Positions 24,370-30,749 of a stretch of DNA of 41,207 bases are shown here, one piece after another (position 1 is the first letter of the stretch; each line of letters opens with the position of its first letter). The notes beneath the pieces are model-generated. The model was not told where the DNA came from, did no database searches, and worked only from the letters and a program-made list of their open reading frames with translations. The stretch lies in IMG/VR virus record IMGVR_UViG_3300022701_000029, positions 1 to 41,207 of that record; one strand, given 5' to 3'. This DNA is from a virus. The position numbers and the translations under genes are program-made.

Positions 24370-24633
24370 ATGTATCTTTATGCTATCAACATCGTATCGG
24401 CCGAGGTGCCGACGCGCCCAGATGAGTGCGTAGTCGACGTTCAATGGATGACACAAGACGAGAGAATCATTAGTGGTGACACTTTTATTAGTGACACATT
24501 GGATAACGCTATTGAGTGTGCGAAGGACTACGCACGTGAGCATGCACCAAAGGCTAATACCGAAGACTTTGGTAAATTTAATGGTATCTATGATTTTGTA
24601 TCTAAAGGAGGATGTAATGGCAATGACGTTTGA
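24370..24633 (+). CDS. Early hypothetical protein (87 aa)
   Basis: First gene of the plus-strand early cluster. Two adjacent ATGs occur (24367 and 24370); AAAGGAG is best spaced for the second. The protein has an N-terminal strand (MYLYAINIVSAEVP), an acidic middle and a helix (DNAIECAKDYAREHAPKA). Unrecognised. Genes at the front of early operons often encode host take-over or anti-defence factors, but nothing specific is visible here. Confidence 0.6.
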   Translation: MYLYAINIVSAEVPTRPDECVVDVQWMTQDERIISGDTFISDTLDNAIECAKDYAREHAPKANTEDFGKFNGIYDFVSKGGCNGNDV

Positions 24634-24877
24634 AGAGTTCTATAGCACTATGCGTATCGGGACCGAAAAGGATAAGCTTGATCTAAGTATTGACGACAGT
24701 GTGGAGCCGAAGGAAATACGTGTCTTCGACGACAGTTGTTGGGTGAAGCTAAATTTATGGTCGACGCACTTGACATATTCTGTGCCAATGGGGGCTAGTG
24801 AGCCGACGTTCAGGGTGCTAAGGGACGCGGCAGAGTATCTGTATACCTATCATTACCTTACGGAGTGTGTAGAATGA
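24617..24877 (+). CDS. Early hypothetical protein (86 aa)
   Basis: ATG at 24617 follows AAAGGAGG (24604-24611) by 5 bases, a strong ribosome site inside the end of the upstream gene. Starts MAMTFEEFYSTMRIG, with a helical C-terminus (RVLRDAAEYLYTYHYL). Unrecognised. It overlaps the upstream gene by 17 bases and the downstream start as ATGA. Confidence 0.65.
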   Translation: MAMTFEEFYSTMRIGTEKDKLDLSIDDSVEPKEIRVFDDSCWVKLNLWSTHLTYSVPMGASEPTFRVLRDAAEYLYTYHYLTECVE

Positions 24878-25104
24878 GTGATGAGATTTATAATAAGTGC
24901 TTCGTGGATGAGCAAGGTAATCGTATGCCATTGAAGATATTTCACGAAGTGTGTAAAGAGGGCGACTGGGTTGTCGACGATGTGGTGAAAGCGGCGCTTG
25001 ACCGTGGATGGCGTGCCGTTGTGACTAATGAGCGTATTGAGATATCCGTCGCATTTAATAATCCCATACGTTGGGGTGAACATAAAGGAGTAAAGGTAAG
25101 ATGA
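24874..25104 (+). CDS. Early hypothetical protein (76 aa)
   Basis: Starts MSDEIYNKCFVDEQGNRMPL at the ATGA overlap with the previous gene. Acidic N-terminal half, a helix DDVVKAALDRGWRAVV, and a basic C-terminus (GEHKGVKVR). No family recognised. Coupled to both neighbours by ATGA overlaps. Confidence 0.6.
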   Translation: MSDEIYNKCFVDEQGNRMPLKIFHEVCKEGDWVVDDVVKAALDRGWRAVVTNERIEISVAFNNPIRWGEHKGVKVR

Positions 25105-25373
25105 AATCGATGGTAGTAAGGAAGACTGCACGTGCGCACATGTCGATGGTTGTGAATGAGGGTAATGACATCATTGTGACAGGTATGGCACTCGCTGAAG
25201 AGATTAGAGAAGTCATCGGCGCGATGTCTGCCATTAATGGTAATCTCTATGTGTGGGCCGCAGTGTCAGCGTTCGACATGCTGAGAATAATGGCCAACGT
25301 GTTTCCGTCGAAGCATGTCATTATCCATGAAGTTGACTCAATGAAGCATGACTATAGGAAGCGACTGAAATGA
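25101..25373 (+). CDS. Early hypothetical protein (90 aa)
   Basis: Starts at an ATGA overlap. The middle is hydrophobic and helical (EIREVIGAMSAINGNLYVWA and AVSAFDMLRIMANVF), without a clear transmembrane run, and the C-terminus is basic (KHDYRKRLK). Unrecognised. Confidence 0.6.
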   Translation: MKSMVVRKTARAHMSMVVNEGNDIIVTGMALAEEIREVIGAMSAINGNLYVWAAVSAFDMLRIMANVFPSKHVIIHEVDSMKHDYRKRLK

Positions 25374-25549
25374 TAATCGTAAATGTGTTTGAGAAAGGCA
25401 ATCGTCGTGCCGAAGTGTACGACAATTGGGAGTGGAACGAGTACGTCGTCATGTTCTATGTCGATGGAAAATACCTTGATGAGGCTGATGCACATGAAGA
25501 CGATGAAGCGTCGGCCTGTGATACAGCGAGGTATTGGTTAAATAACTAA
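25370..25549 (+). CDS. Early acidic hypothetical protein (59 aa)
   Basis: ATG at 25370 overlaps the previous stop (ATGA). The product starts MIIVNVFEKGNRRAEVYDNW and is strongly acidic in its second half (DEADAHEDDEASA), ending RYWLNN. Small acidic early proteins often bind host enzymes or mimic nucleic acid; that is a possibility only. Confidence 0.65.
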   Translation: MIIVNVFEKGNRRAEVYDNWEWNEYVVMFYVDGKYLDEADAHEDDEASACDTARYWLNN

Positions 25550-25561
25550 GGAGCAAAGGCG

Positions 25562-25771
25562 ATGATGCTATCACAGAAGCGTAACTGCAATAGGTGTAAA
25601 TGTGGGTGGTATGAGTTAAGGTCACCCCATTTTGTATGCACGTTAGGTTTTAATGTTGAGTATAATAACTGGGAAGGCATACCGCAGGAGCCTTGTTACA
25701 AGCCAATGACCTACAATGAAGTTTTATGCGCAAGGGAATTGATTGCTAACAGGAGACAAAACAATGAGTGA
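25562..25771 (+). CDS. Early Cys-rich protein, possible zinc ribbon (69 aa)
   Basis: GGAG (25550-25553) precedes ATG 25562 by 8 bases. The sequence has CNRCKCGW near the start, VCTLGF in the middle and EPCYKP later, so four or five Cys could bind zinc. C-terminus helical and basic (CARELIANRRQNNE). Function unknown. Confidence 0.6.
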   Translation: MMLSQKRNCNRCKCGWYELRSPHFVCTLGFNVEYNNWEGIPQEPCYKPMTYNEVLCARELIANRRQNNE

Positions 25772-25988
25772 TGCAACCTATGAGATGAGTCTGGAGCGTA
25801 CTATTGATAGTCTTGAATATGAGCTAGAAGCCAAGGACAAAGAAATCGAGAGGCTGAAGGCAGCTATCGAATCTGCCTTATATGGGGAGCTTCTTGATGA
25901 CGTAGGCAATAGAGATGATAACGGCCTGAATGCACACCCAGATACAGCCCGTATTAAACAGGTATTGAAAGATGCATTACAGGAGTAA
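25764..25988 (+). CDS. Early coiled-coil hypothetical protein (74 aa)
   Basis: ATG at 25764 follows AGGAG (25751-25755) by 8 bases, inside the previous gene's end. Residues about 5-35 form a coiled coil (SLEYELEAKDKEIERLKAAI), followed by an acidic part and helix RIKQVLKDALQE. Unrecognised. Confidence 0.6.
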   Translation: MSDATYEMSLERTIDSLEYELEAKDKEIERLKAAIESALYGELLDDVGNRDDNGLNAHPDTARIKQVLKDALQE

Positions 25989-26014
25989 ACATGCTAAGAT
26001 CTTAGAAAATAGCG

Positions 26015-26043
26015 TGTACATTGGTAGCACTATGTAGTAGAAT
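26015..26043 (+). promoter_or_regulatory. Candidate promoter TGTACA-N17-TAGAAT
   Basis: TGTACA (26015-26020) and TAGAAT (26038-26043) are 17 bases apart in the only sizeable gap (25989-26150) of the early cluster. It precedes a gene with a strong ribosome site. The same GTGTACA element occurs in the promoter-like segment at 35660. Moderate match to sigma70 boxes. Confidence 0.45.
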
Positions 26044-26150
26044 AGTAACTGTAAATTGACGCTGCATGCTCAATTTGATCTTTAGCAATATAACCTTGTG
26101 GCCATGTTGGCCATGTAGTTCCCTACTTACATACATTAAGGAGCATTAAT

Positions 26151-26756
26151 ATGCCTCGTTCAAAGAAAGTTGAAGCCGTTGAAGAAGTTGAAGTTACAGA
26201 AACTGAGACCACTGAAGAAGCCACTGAAGAAAAGGCACCTGCTGGTCCCGCTAAGCTGATTCGCGGTCGTATGCCTCTGCCATTGGTATGGCACATTCGC
26301 TTCAAGGAATCTGTTGAAACCCTGGAAAAGAATGAAGAAGGTGAAGAAGTTGCAGTTCATAAGTCTGACTCAGCTGTTGCGAAGGATTTCTTCACAACTG
26401 CGGGCAAGATCATGGACATCCGTACTAATCGCAACTTCAAGTACCTGACCGAAGACACCACTTTTGACCAGGCCGATATCGATGCAGCCAAAGATCAGCT
26501 GCGTAAGAATATCGCTGAAGGTAAAATGCGTGGTGCCGATGAGCCATCGCAGGATTACAGTGAAGACGATGCAAAACCACTCTTCGATATCCTGGATGGC
26601 ATGGTCAGTGACAAGTCTTCTATCGCCGATGATCGTGCTGCGTATAACGAAGCCAATCCTCGCAAGAAGAAAGAAGAATCCGCTGAGACTGAAGTCGAAG
26701 CAGCTCCTGAGTCAGACACCGACGGTGACTCTGGCCTGGACGACCTGGTAGGCTAA
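26151..26756 (+). CDS. Acidic-tailed early protein, possibly DNA-binding (201 aa)
   Basis: AAGGAG (26138-26143) precedes ATG by 7 bases, and a strong terminator follows, so this is likely a well-expressed unit. Codons are richer in C-ending forms than neighbours, another sign of high expression. The termini are acidic and disordered (EEVEVTETETTEEATEE near the start, GDSGLDDLVG at the end). The core has HKSDSAVAKDFFTTAGKIMD and NRNFKYLT. Acidic C-terminal tails occur in ssDNA-binding proteins such as T7 gp2.5, but the clearer SSB candidate is at 36125. Function unknown. Confidence 0.65.
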   Translation: MPRSKKVEAVEEVEVTETETTEEATEEKAPAGPAKLIRGRMPLPLVWHIRFKESVETLEKNEEGEEVAVHKSDSAVAKDFFTTAGKIMDIRTNRNFKYLTEDTTFDQADIDAAKDQLRKNIAEGKMRGADEPSQDYSEDDAKPLFDILDGMVSDKSSIADDRAAYNEANPRKKKEESAETEVEAAPESDTDGDSGLDDLVG

Positions 26757-26781
26757 CACCAATCTCCACAAGTTAGCCATG

Positions 26782-26817
26782 AGCCGCAGCATTGTCGTGG
26801 GTGCTGCGGCTTTCTTT
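26782..26817 (+). terminator. Rho-independent terminator
   Basis: AGCCGCAGCA (26782-26791) pairs perfectly with TGCTGCGGCT (26802-26811) around a 10-base loop and is followed by a T-rich tail (TTCTTTT). Ends the transcript of the 201-residue gene. Confidence 0.9.
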
Positions 26818-26909
26818 TGCGTCGAACAAAAATCTTTTTGGGCTCATATGTACAATGGTATAAATTCTTGATAAAATATATCTGTACACTTAATATAGGA
26901 GTATCACAA

Positions 26910-27101
26910 ATGGTATCAGCAGTTGTAGGTTCACGACCATGGATTCAACTACCAAATGGTAAATGGCGTCATGCGACAGATGATGAGATCGCTGAAGCAA
27001 ATGATCGCGGTCTTCCAATGCGTATGATCAAGCCGAAGTACCCTCTCTCAGATTCGCATCCATTCGATCCTAAATATGGTACGAGGCGCCGTTATGGTTA
27101 A
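26910..27101 (+). CDS. Early hypothetical protein (63 aa)
   Basis: ATG at 26910 follows AGGAG (26897-26901) by 8 bases. Starts MVSAVVGSRPWIQLPNGKWR and ends with a basic segment (KYGTRRRYG). It contains HATDDEIAEANDRGLPMRM, a helical acidic part. Unrecognised. Confidence 0.6.
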   Translation: MVSAVVGSRPWIQLPNGKWRHATDDEIAEANDRGLPMRMIKPKYPLSDSHPFDPKYGTRRRYG

Positions 27102-27276
27102 GCAACCATATCATAGACCTGCTAAGGTGCCGCTGTACCCTGGATTTAAGCTCGATCAGATTTGTGCATCTGCCTTAGATAACCAAATCAGTATATACAA
27201 AGAGCGTGGGCACCGCGGCAATTATGCGAATCACTTTAAGAGACTAGCGGAGAAACATTGTGAACACACTACTTAA
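27094..27276 (+). CDS. Early basic hypothetical protein (60 aa)
   Basis: Starts MVKQPYHRPAKVPLYPGF and ends CEHTT; rich in His, Lys and Arg. Overlaps the previous gene by 8 bases. The ribosome site is weak (GAGG, 8 bases upstream). Not recognised. Confidence 0.5.
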   Translation: MVKQPYHRPAKVPLYPGFKLDQICASALDNQISIYKERGHRGNYANHFKRLAEKHCEHTT

Positions 27277-27343
27277 TATCGTTCTTTATGTCTTCCTTAC
27301 ATTTGTAGTTATCGGTGCATTGGTGAGATATGGATACCTATGA
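27260..27343 (+). CDS. Very small single-span membrane protein (27 aa, GTG start)
   Basis: GTG at 27260 follows GGAG (27249-27252) by 7 bases. The product is nearly all one hydrophobic helix (LLNIVLYVFLTFVVIGALV) followed by RYGYL. It overlaps both neighbours, as small phage genes commonly do. Could act in membrane take-over or superinfection exclusion; no homologue recognised. Confidence 0.5.
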   Translation: MNTLLNIVLYVFLTFVVIGALVRYGYL

Positions 27344-27491
27344 CGAGTGGAAGACAACGGCACCTGAGCCAGAGCCTGAGCCAGAAACAGCCTACGCATG
27401 GCTTCAACAAATAATCAATGATGGTTGTAGTCGTAGGGACCTTGTTGATTTCCTTGATACCTATGAAAAAGAGTTAAAGGATTTACCATGA
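27330..27491 (+). CDS. Early hypothetical protein with PE repeat (53 aa)
   Basis: ATG at 27330; the stop overlaps the next start by 4 bases (ATGA). N-terminal PEPEPEPE linker, then a helical part (AYAWLQQIINDGCSRRDLVD). No recognised family. Confidence 0.55.
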   Translation: MDTYDEWKTTAPEPEPEPETAYAWLQQIINDGCSRRDLVDFLDTYEKELKDLP

Positions 27492-27766
27492 CAGATAAAC
27501 ACTATGTGGCTATTGATGCCATTGGGTGGGCCGTCGCTGATGATGCAGAAACGGCACTACGTAAACGCGTGAATGACAGTGGTACGATACTAACGACATT
27601 TATTTACGAGGTGCCGTTGGGCGTTGATGTTGAGTACGAGATAAAGATGTTCGTACCTCAAGTACCTGGTACTAAGATCGTTAAGAAGATCGTAGTAATG
27701 GAGCCAACTGAACCTGAAGAGGTTGAAATCAATGCCGAAGATGAAACCAAAATCCATTTGCAATGA
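27488..27766 (+). CDS. Early hypothetical protein (92 aa)
   Basis: Starts MTDKHYVAIDAIGWAVADDA. The first 75 residues are alpha/beta, and the last 25 are acidic and probably disordered (PTEPEEVEINAEDETK). Coupled to the previous gene by ATGA. Unrecognised. Confidence 0.6.
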   Translation: MTDKHYVAIDAIGWAVADDAETALRKRVNDSGTILTTFIYEVPLGVDVEYEIKMFVPQVPGTKIVKKIVVMEPTEPEEVEINAEDETKIHLQ

Positions 27767-27962
27767 CCATTACTTGTTGTACCCGACAGGTAAAATCGTA
27801 CGCAATAAACCCGCACGTGGTACACATATTGGTAAAGTATTGAAACCATATAAAGCGTCAAAGCAGTGTGTAGAACGGTATGTAAACCTTTACTATGACG
27901 ATTGGCGTTGGCAAGTTTCTATTAACGAGTTATTGTGGACTTACTTTGGGATAAGACGATGA
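27732..27962 (+). CDS. Early basic protein (76 aa), slight resemblance to HNH-associated NUMOD segments
   Basis: ATG at 27732 follows AGAGG by 9 bases; a later ATG (27741) is possible. HYLLYPTGKIVRNK and LLWTYFGIRR recall the segments that flank HNH homing endonucleases, but no HNH core is present. Basic overall, so nucleic acid binding is conceivable. ATGA overlap with the next gene. Confidence 0.5.
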   Translation: MPKMKPKSICNDHYLLYPTGKIVRNKPARGTHIGKVLKPYKASKQCVERYVNLYYDDWRWQVSINELLWTYFGIRR

Positions 27963-28060
27963 CATGGCCAGATATGTTGTATTGGGGACTTATTATTATC
28001 ATTTTATTATTGGCTGGTCTTATTATCATAGAAGACATCAACAAAAATGATGACCCATAA
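27959..28060 (+). CDS. Small single-span membrane protein (33 aa)
   Basis: ATG at 27959 overlaps the previous stop (ATGA). Starts MTWPDMLYWG, followed by a hydrophobic helix (LIIIILLLAGLIII) and an acidic-polar tail (EDINKNDDP). Looks like a one-helix inner-membrane peptide. Function unknown. Confidence 0.55.
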   Translation: MTWPDMLYWGLIIIILLLAGLIIIEDINKNDDP

Positions 28061-28078
28061 AGATCTTAGTCCGGTGTA

Positions 28079-28107
28079 TTTACTTTGGTATTATACCATA
28101 GTATAAT
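28079..28107 (+). promoter_or_regulatory. Sigma70-like promoter before the primase-helicase gene
   Basis: TTTACT (28079-28084), a 17-base spacer and TATAAT (28102-28107) form a good host-type promoter about 95 bases upstream of the primase-helicase start. Confidence 0.65.
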
Positions 28108-28150
28108 TATAACTTGACTCAATGTTTGAAGAGTACGTGGTGTCTGGGTT

Positions 28151-28199
28151 GAGCTAGTCCTCCCTTCTGGCTCGGCCTGGGCACCCATTTAAGGGAGAG
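28151..28199 (+). promoter_or_regulatory. Leader hairpin whose loop can pair with the ribosome site
   Basis: GAGCTAG (28151-28157) can pair with CTGGCTC (28167-28173), including one G-T pair, around the loop TCCTCCCTT. The loop CTCCC is complementary to GGGAG (28193-28197) in the ribosome site of the primase-helicase gene at 28203. A switch between hairpin and loop-ribosome-site pairing is conceivable; it is not demonstrated. Confidence 0.35.
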
Positions 28200-28202
28200 T
28201 AT

Positions 28203-30452
28203 ATGTCTAACGAGATACCTTCAGCCCTGAGTGCGGGGTTGAAATTCTTGCGATATATCGGTGAACCATATGGTATTATTCCGATAACAATCAAGAACGG
28301 CACTAAAAGACCAATGGTCAAGATTAAAGATAATCTTGGCAATGTTCACAGACTCGATGATAAAGAATATCTAAAAGCTTGGGATGATGCCGAATACTAT
28401 GGTATCGTAACTTCCCCACGATTCAATCCTGATATCAAGAAGCAACTCTTCATTATTGATGTCGATGTGCCGTCAGAAGGAGGTCATGATAATGATGGAC
28501 GTATACACCTTGACAAGCTCAGTATTCCTGACACTTTCACTGTTACAACTCCTAGCGGTGGCATTCACTATTATTTATGGACTGATCTCGGACAACGCTT
28601 CAAACACGCACCGTATCCTGGAATTGACATTGTACACATGTCTCCTTTCTATGCTGTTGGTGTGGGTAATACTGGTTATGAGTTAATTAATAAGAAGCCA
28701 ATTGCCGATGCGCCGATAGAGCTGATTGAAGAGTTACGTTATGTCAATGAACAGGGTGAAACAGAAAAGAGAGATGATAAGACCTCGATTCTGAATGAGA
28801 TTATGACCAATGGTATCCCATCAGGTCAACGTCATAATACTATCCTACGATTAATGGCCAGCCTCGTACGTAGGCGTATTCCCAAAACCGAAGCAATGGC
28901 TATCGCTGAGTTAGCTATTGGTAAGTGTGACCAATCAGATGGATTACCTACACTTGAAGAAGCATCGGCACAGTATGATGATGCCATGCAGAAATTCACA
29001 GTTGGTAGTACGCTTGACGATCTCCTCGATGATTTGGTTCTACTAACAGGTGATAACGTTGTTAAGCGTATATCTAAACCTACAGAGGTGGCTATATCAG
29101 CTACAGCTCTGTCGAATGTATATCCTCAACGTGTACCTAACCTGAATCTACCACCTAACAAGAACGGTGACTTCCAGATGTCGCCATTAGGTAGAGTATG
29201 GCTTGACTCACCAGATAAGAAACAAGCCAGTACTGAGGGTTACTTCCCTTGTCCTGATCCAATATTCAATCGCCATGGTAATAGGTTCTTCAATAAGTAT
29301 CAACCACCAATGATACAGACAGTGACGAATTACGATCAAATAGCGGTTCGTAAATTTCAAGATGTGTTTAAGCGTACTTATGGTCCTATCTATGAGGACT
29401 GGTTGAAGATCATGAAATACAAATGGCTTCACCCATACACTAAGTTTGCATGGAGTATCTACCTGACATCGAGATATGAAGGAACAGGTAAAGGTCTTAG
29501 TTGGAAGCTGACACAAGAGTTATTCCATAAATCAAATTGTTTGAGTCTCAATGTTAATGACATTGGGGCACGATTTAACGTGTCTCTATCAGAGGCAACG
29601 TTCGCACTTGTCGACGAAGCACATGGTGCCAGAAACCCATCACACCGAAATAATATGATGAATGCCATTAAGAGAGTCATTACTGAAGAGACGATGACAA
29701 CTGAAGGCAAGAATAAAGAGAAACAGATCGGTGTCGAATCTTATTTCTTCATGTACATATTCTCTAATGACCGTACAGCTTTGGAAATCTCTAAAGACAG
29801 TAGACGTTTTCTAGTCTACCATGATGAAGAGCCGAAGACCGTTGAGCAAGAAAAACGAATGTACCAAGTTGGTGATATGCTACGTGATCCAACTAAAGTG
29901 GCCGACTTCTTATCGTGGATGATACAAGAAGTCGACTGCTCTATAACGGATGATTTCAATCCGTTGGGCGTCGCTCGTAAGACCGATGATCTTATGTCCT
30001 CTAGTCAAGATGTATACCTGTCTCCTGAAGCACAAAAAGTTAAAGATGATATAGAACACCGTTCCAACATATTCTTTGCGGATTTGGTTACTAGAACCCA
30101 GCTTGAGTATTATAGCTTATGTGAATTTGGTCAAAACAAGGCATATAAGATTGTGCAAGAGCTGTTAGATCGTAGTGTAGTGAAAACAATATCTGCACCT
30201 ACACCTAAGAATCCTCGCCAGGTTAAACGATATAATCTTGAACCTCTTGATATGACTTTAGCAAGAGACGGTATGGATATACGTGACTCATATAAAATGT
30301 CAGATGGAAAACGTCAGACACCAATACTATGTGTCCGTAACCATGATGAATACGAGATCATGGATAAATCAGAGCTAAAGAAGAGATTCGATGCAGAGAT
30401 CGGAAAGAACGGCCCTCGTAAATCAGGCGGTCACCTTACTACTGTTGATTAA
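28203..30452 (+). CDS. Bifunctional primase-polymerase / SF3 helicase (749 aa)
   Basis: The N-terminal domain is an archaeo-eukaryotic primase (PrimPol): FIIDVDVP gives the DxD pair (Asp86, Asp88) and SGGIHYYLW gives the conserved His122. The C-terminal domain is an SF3/DUF5906-type helicase: Walker A EGTGKGLSW (Lys430), Walker B FALVDEAHG (Asp471, Glu472), then a sensor strand FFMYIFSND and an Arg-rich segment SKDSRRFLVY. This one protein would prime and unwind at the fork. The ATG has a GGGAGAG site close upstream. It is followed by an 18-bp palindrome. Confidence 0.88.
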   Translation: MSNEIPSALSAGLKFLRYIGEPYGIIPITIKNGTKRPMVKIKDNLGNVHRLDDKEYLKAWDDAEYYGIVTSPRFNPDIKKQLFIIDVDVPSEGGHDNDGRIHLDKLSIPDTFTVTTPSGGIHYYLWTDLGQRFKHAPYPGIDIVHMSPFYAVGVGNTGYELINKKPIADAPIELIEELRYVNEQGETEKRDDKTSILNEIMTNGIPSGQRHNTILRLMASLVRRRIPKTEAMAIAELAIGKCDQSDGLPTLEEASAQYDDAMQKFTVGSTLDDLLDDLVLLTGDNVVKRISKPTEVAISATALSNVYPQRVPNLNLPPNKNGDFQMSPLGRVWLDSPDKKQASTEGYFPCPDPIFNRHGNRFFNKYQPPMIQTVTNYDQIAVRKFQDVFKRTYGPIYEDWLKIMKYKWLHPYTKFAWSIYLTSRYEGTGKGLSWKLTQELFHKSNCLSLNVNDIGARFNVSLSEATFALVDEAHGARNPSHRNNMMNAIKRVITEETMTTEGKNKEKQIGVESYFFMYIFSNDRTALEISKDSRRFLVYHDEEPKTVEQEKRMYQVGDMLRDPTKVADFLSWMIQEVDCSITDDFNPLGVARKTDDLMSSSQDVYLSPEAQKVKDDIEHRSNIFFADLVTRTQLEYYSLCEFGQNKAYKIVQELLDRSVVKTISAPTPKNPRQVKRYNLEPLDMTLARDGMDIRDSYKMSDGKRQTPILCVRNHDEYEIMDKSELKKRFDAEIGKNGPRKSGGHLTTVD

Positions 30453-30456
30453 TAAT

Positions 30457-30474
30457 ACCAGTCGATCGACTGGT
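30457..30474. promoter_or_regulatory. 18-bp perfect palindrome after the primase-helicase gene
   Basis: ACCAGTCGATCGACTGGT is fully self-complementary and starts 4 bases after the primase stop codon. It is followed by TTTATG, not a real T-tract, so it is more likely an operator, a nuclease site or an RNA-stabilising hairpin than a terminator. Confidence 0.65.
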
Positions 30475-30616
30475 TTATGTAAGGTTCGGCGTGAAGGGTT
30501 GCCCAACGTATTGTTATCGCATACAGACATTCCTTTAGTATTAAAGGATGGAAATATTTACGCACAACTAGATGAACCCAATGTGACCCTTACTTTAAGT
30601 TTTTGGCGTTTGTCTG

Positions 30617-30644
30617 TTTACAAAATAGTTGTACGTAGTATAAT
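30617..30644 (+). promoter_or_regulatory. Sigma70-like promoter before the DNA polymerase gene
   Basis: TTTACA (30617-30622), a 16-base spacer and TATAAT (30639-30644), about 105 bases upstream of the polymerase start. Similar in form to the promoter at 28079. Confidence 0.6.
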
Positions 30645-30749
30645 AGTACCTATAAGCCAAGAATATAAACAGATATTAGACCACATTGGTCATTATCTTG
30701 GGGTTTATTTGGACTACACGACCATGCAAATAAAACGATTGGAGCAACC

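Larger units (their letters stand above)
30453..30749 (+). other. 297-bp gap with an unexplained open frame and promoter
   Basis: It starts with an 18-bp palindrome and contains a promoter-like pair (30617-30644). One plus-strand frame stays open from inside the primase end to 30804 (it reads NVLLSHTDIPLVLKDGNIYA near 30500-30560). It has no ATG after the primase stop and no ribosome site. It could be a remnant, a frameshift extension of the primase, or chance. Confidence 0.5.

Noticed and set aside
26151-26756. Calling the 201-residue acidic protein the SSB
   Set aside because: Only its acidic tail suggests this; the protein at 36125 has a beta-rich core, Cys cluster and aromatic-acidic tail and fits better.
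26868-26896. TTGATA-N17-TAATAT promoter-like pair
   Set aside because: The -10 box directly abuts the AGGAG ribosome site of the gene at 26910, so a transcript from it would lose the ribosome site.
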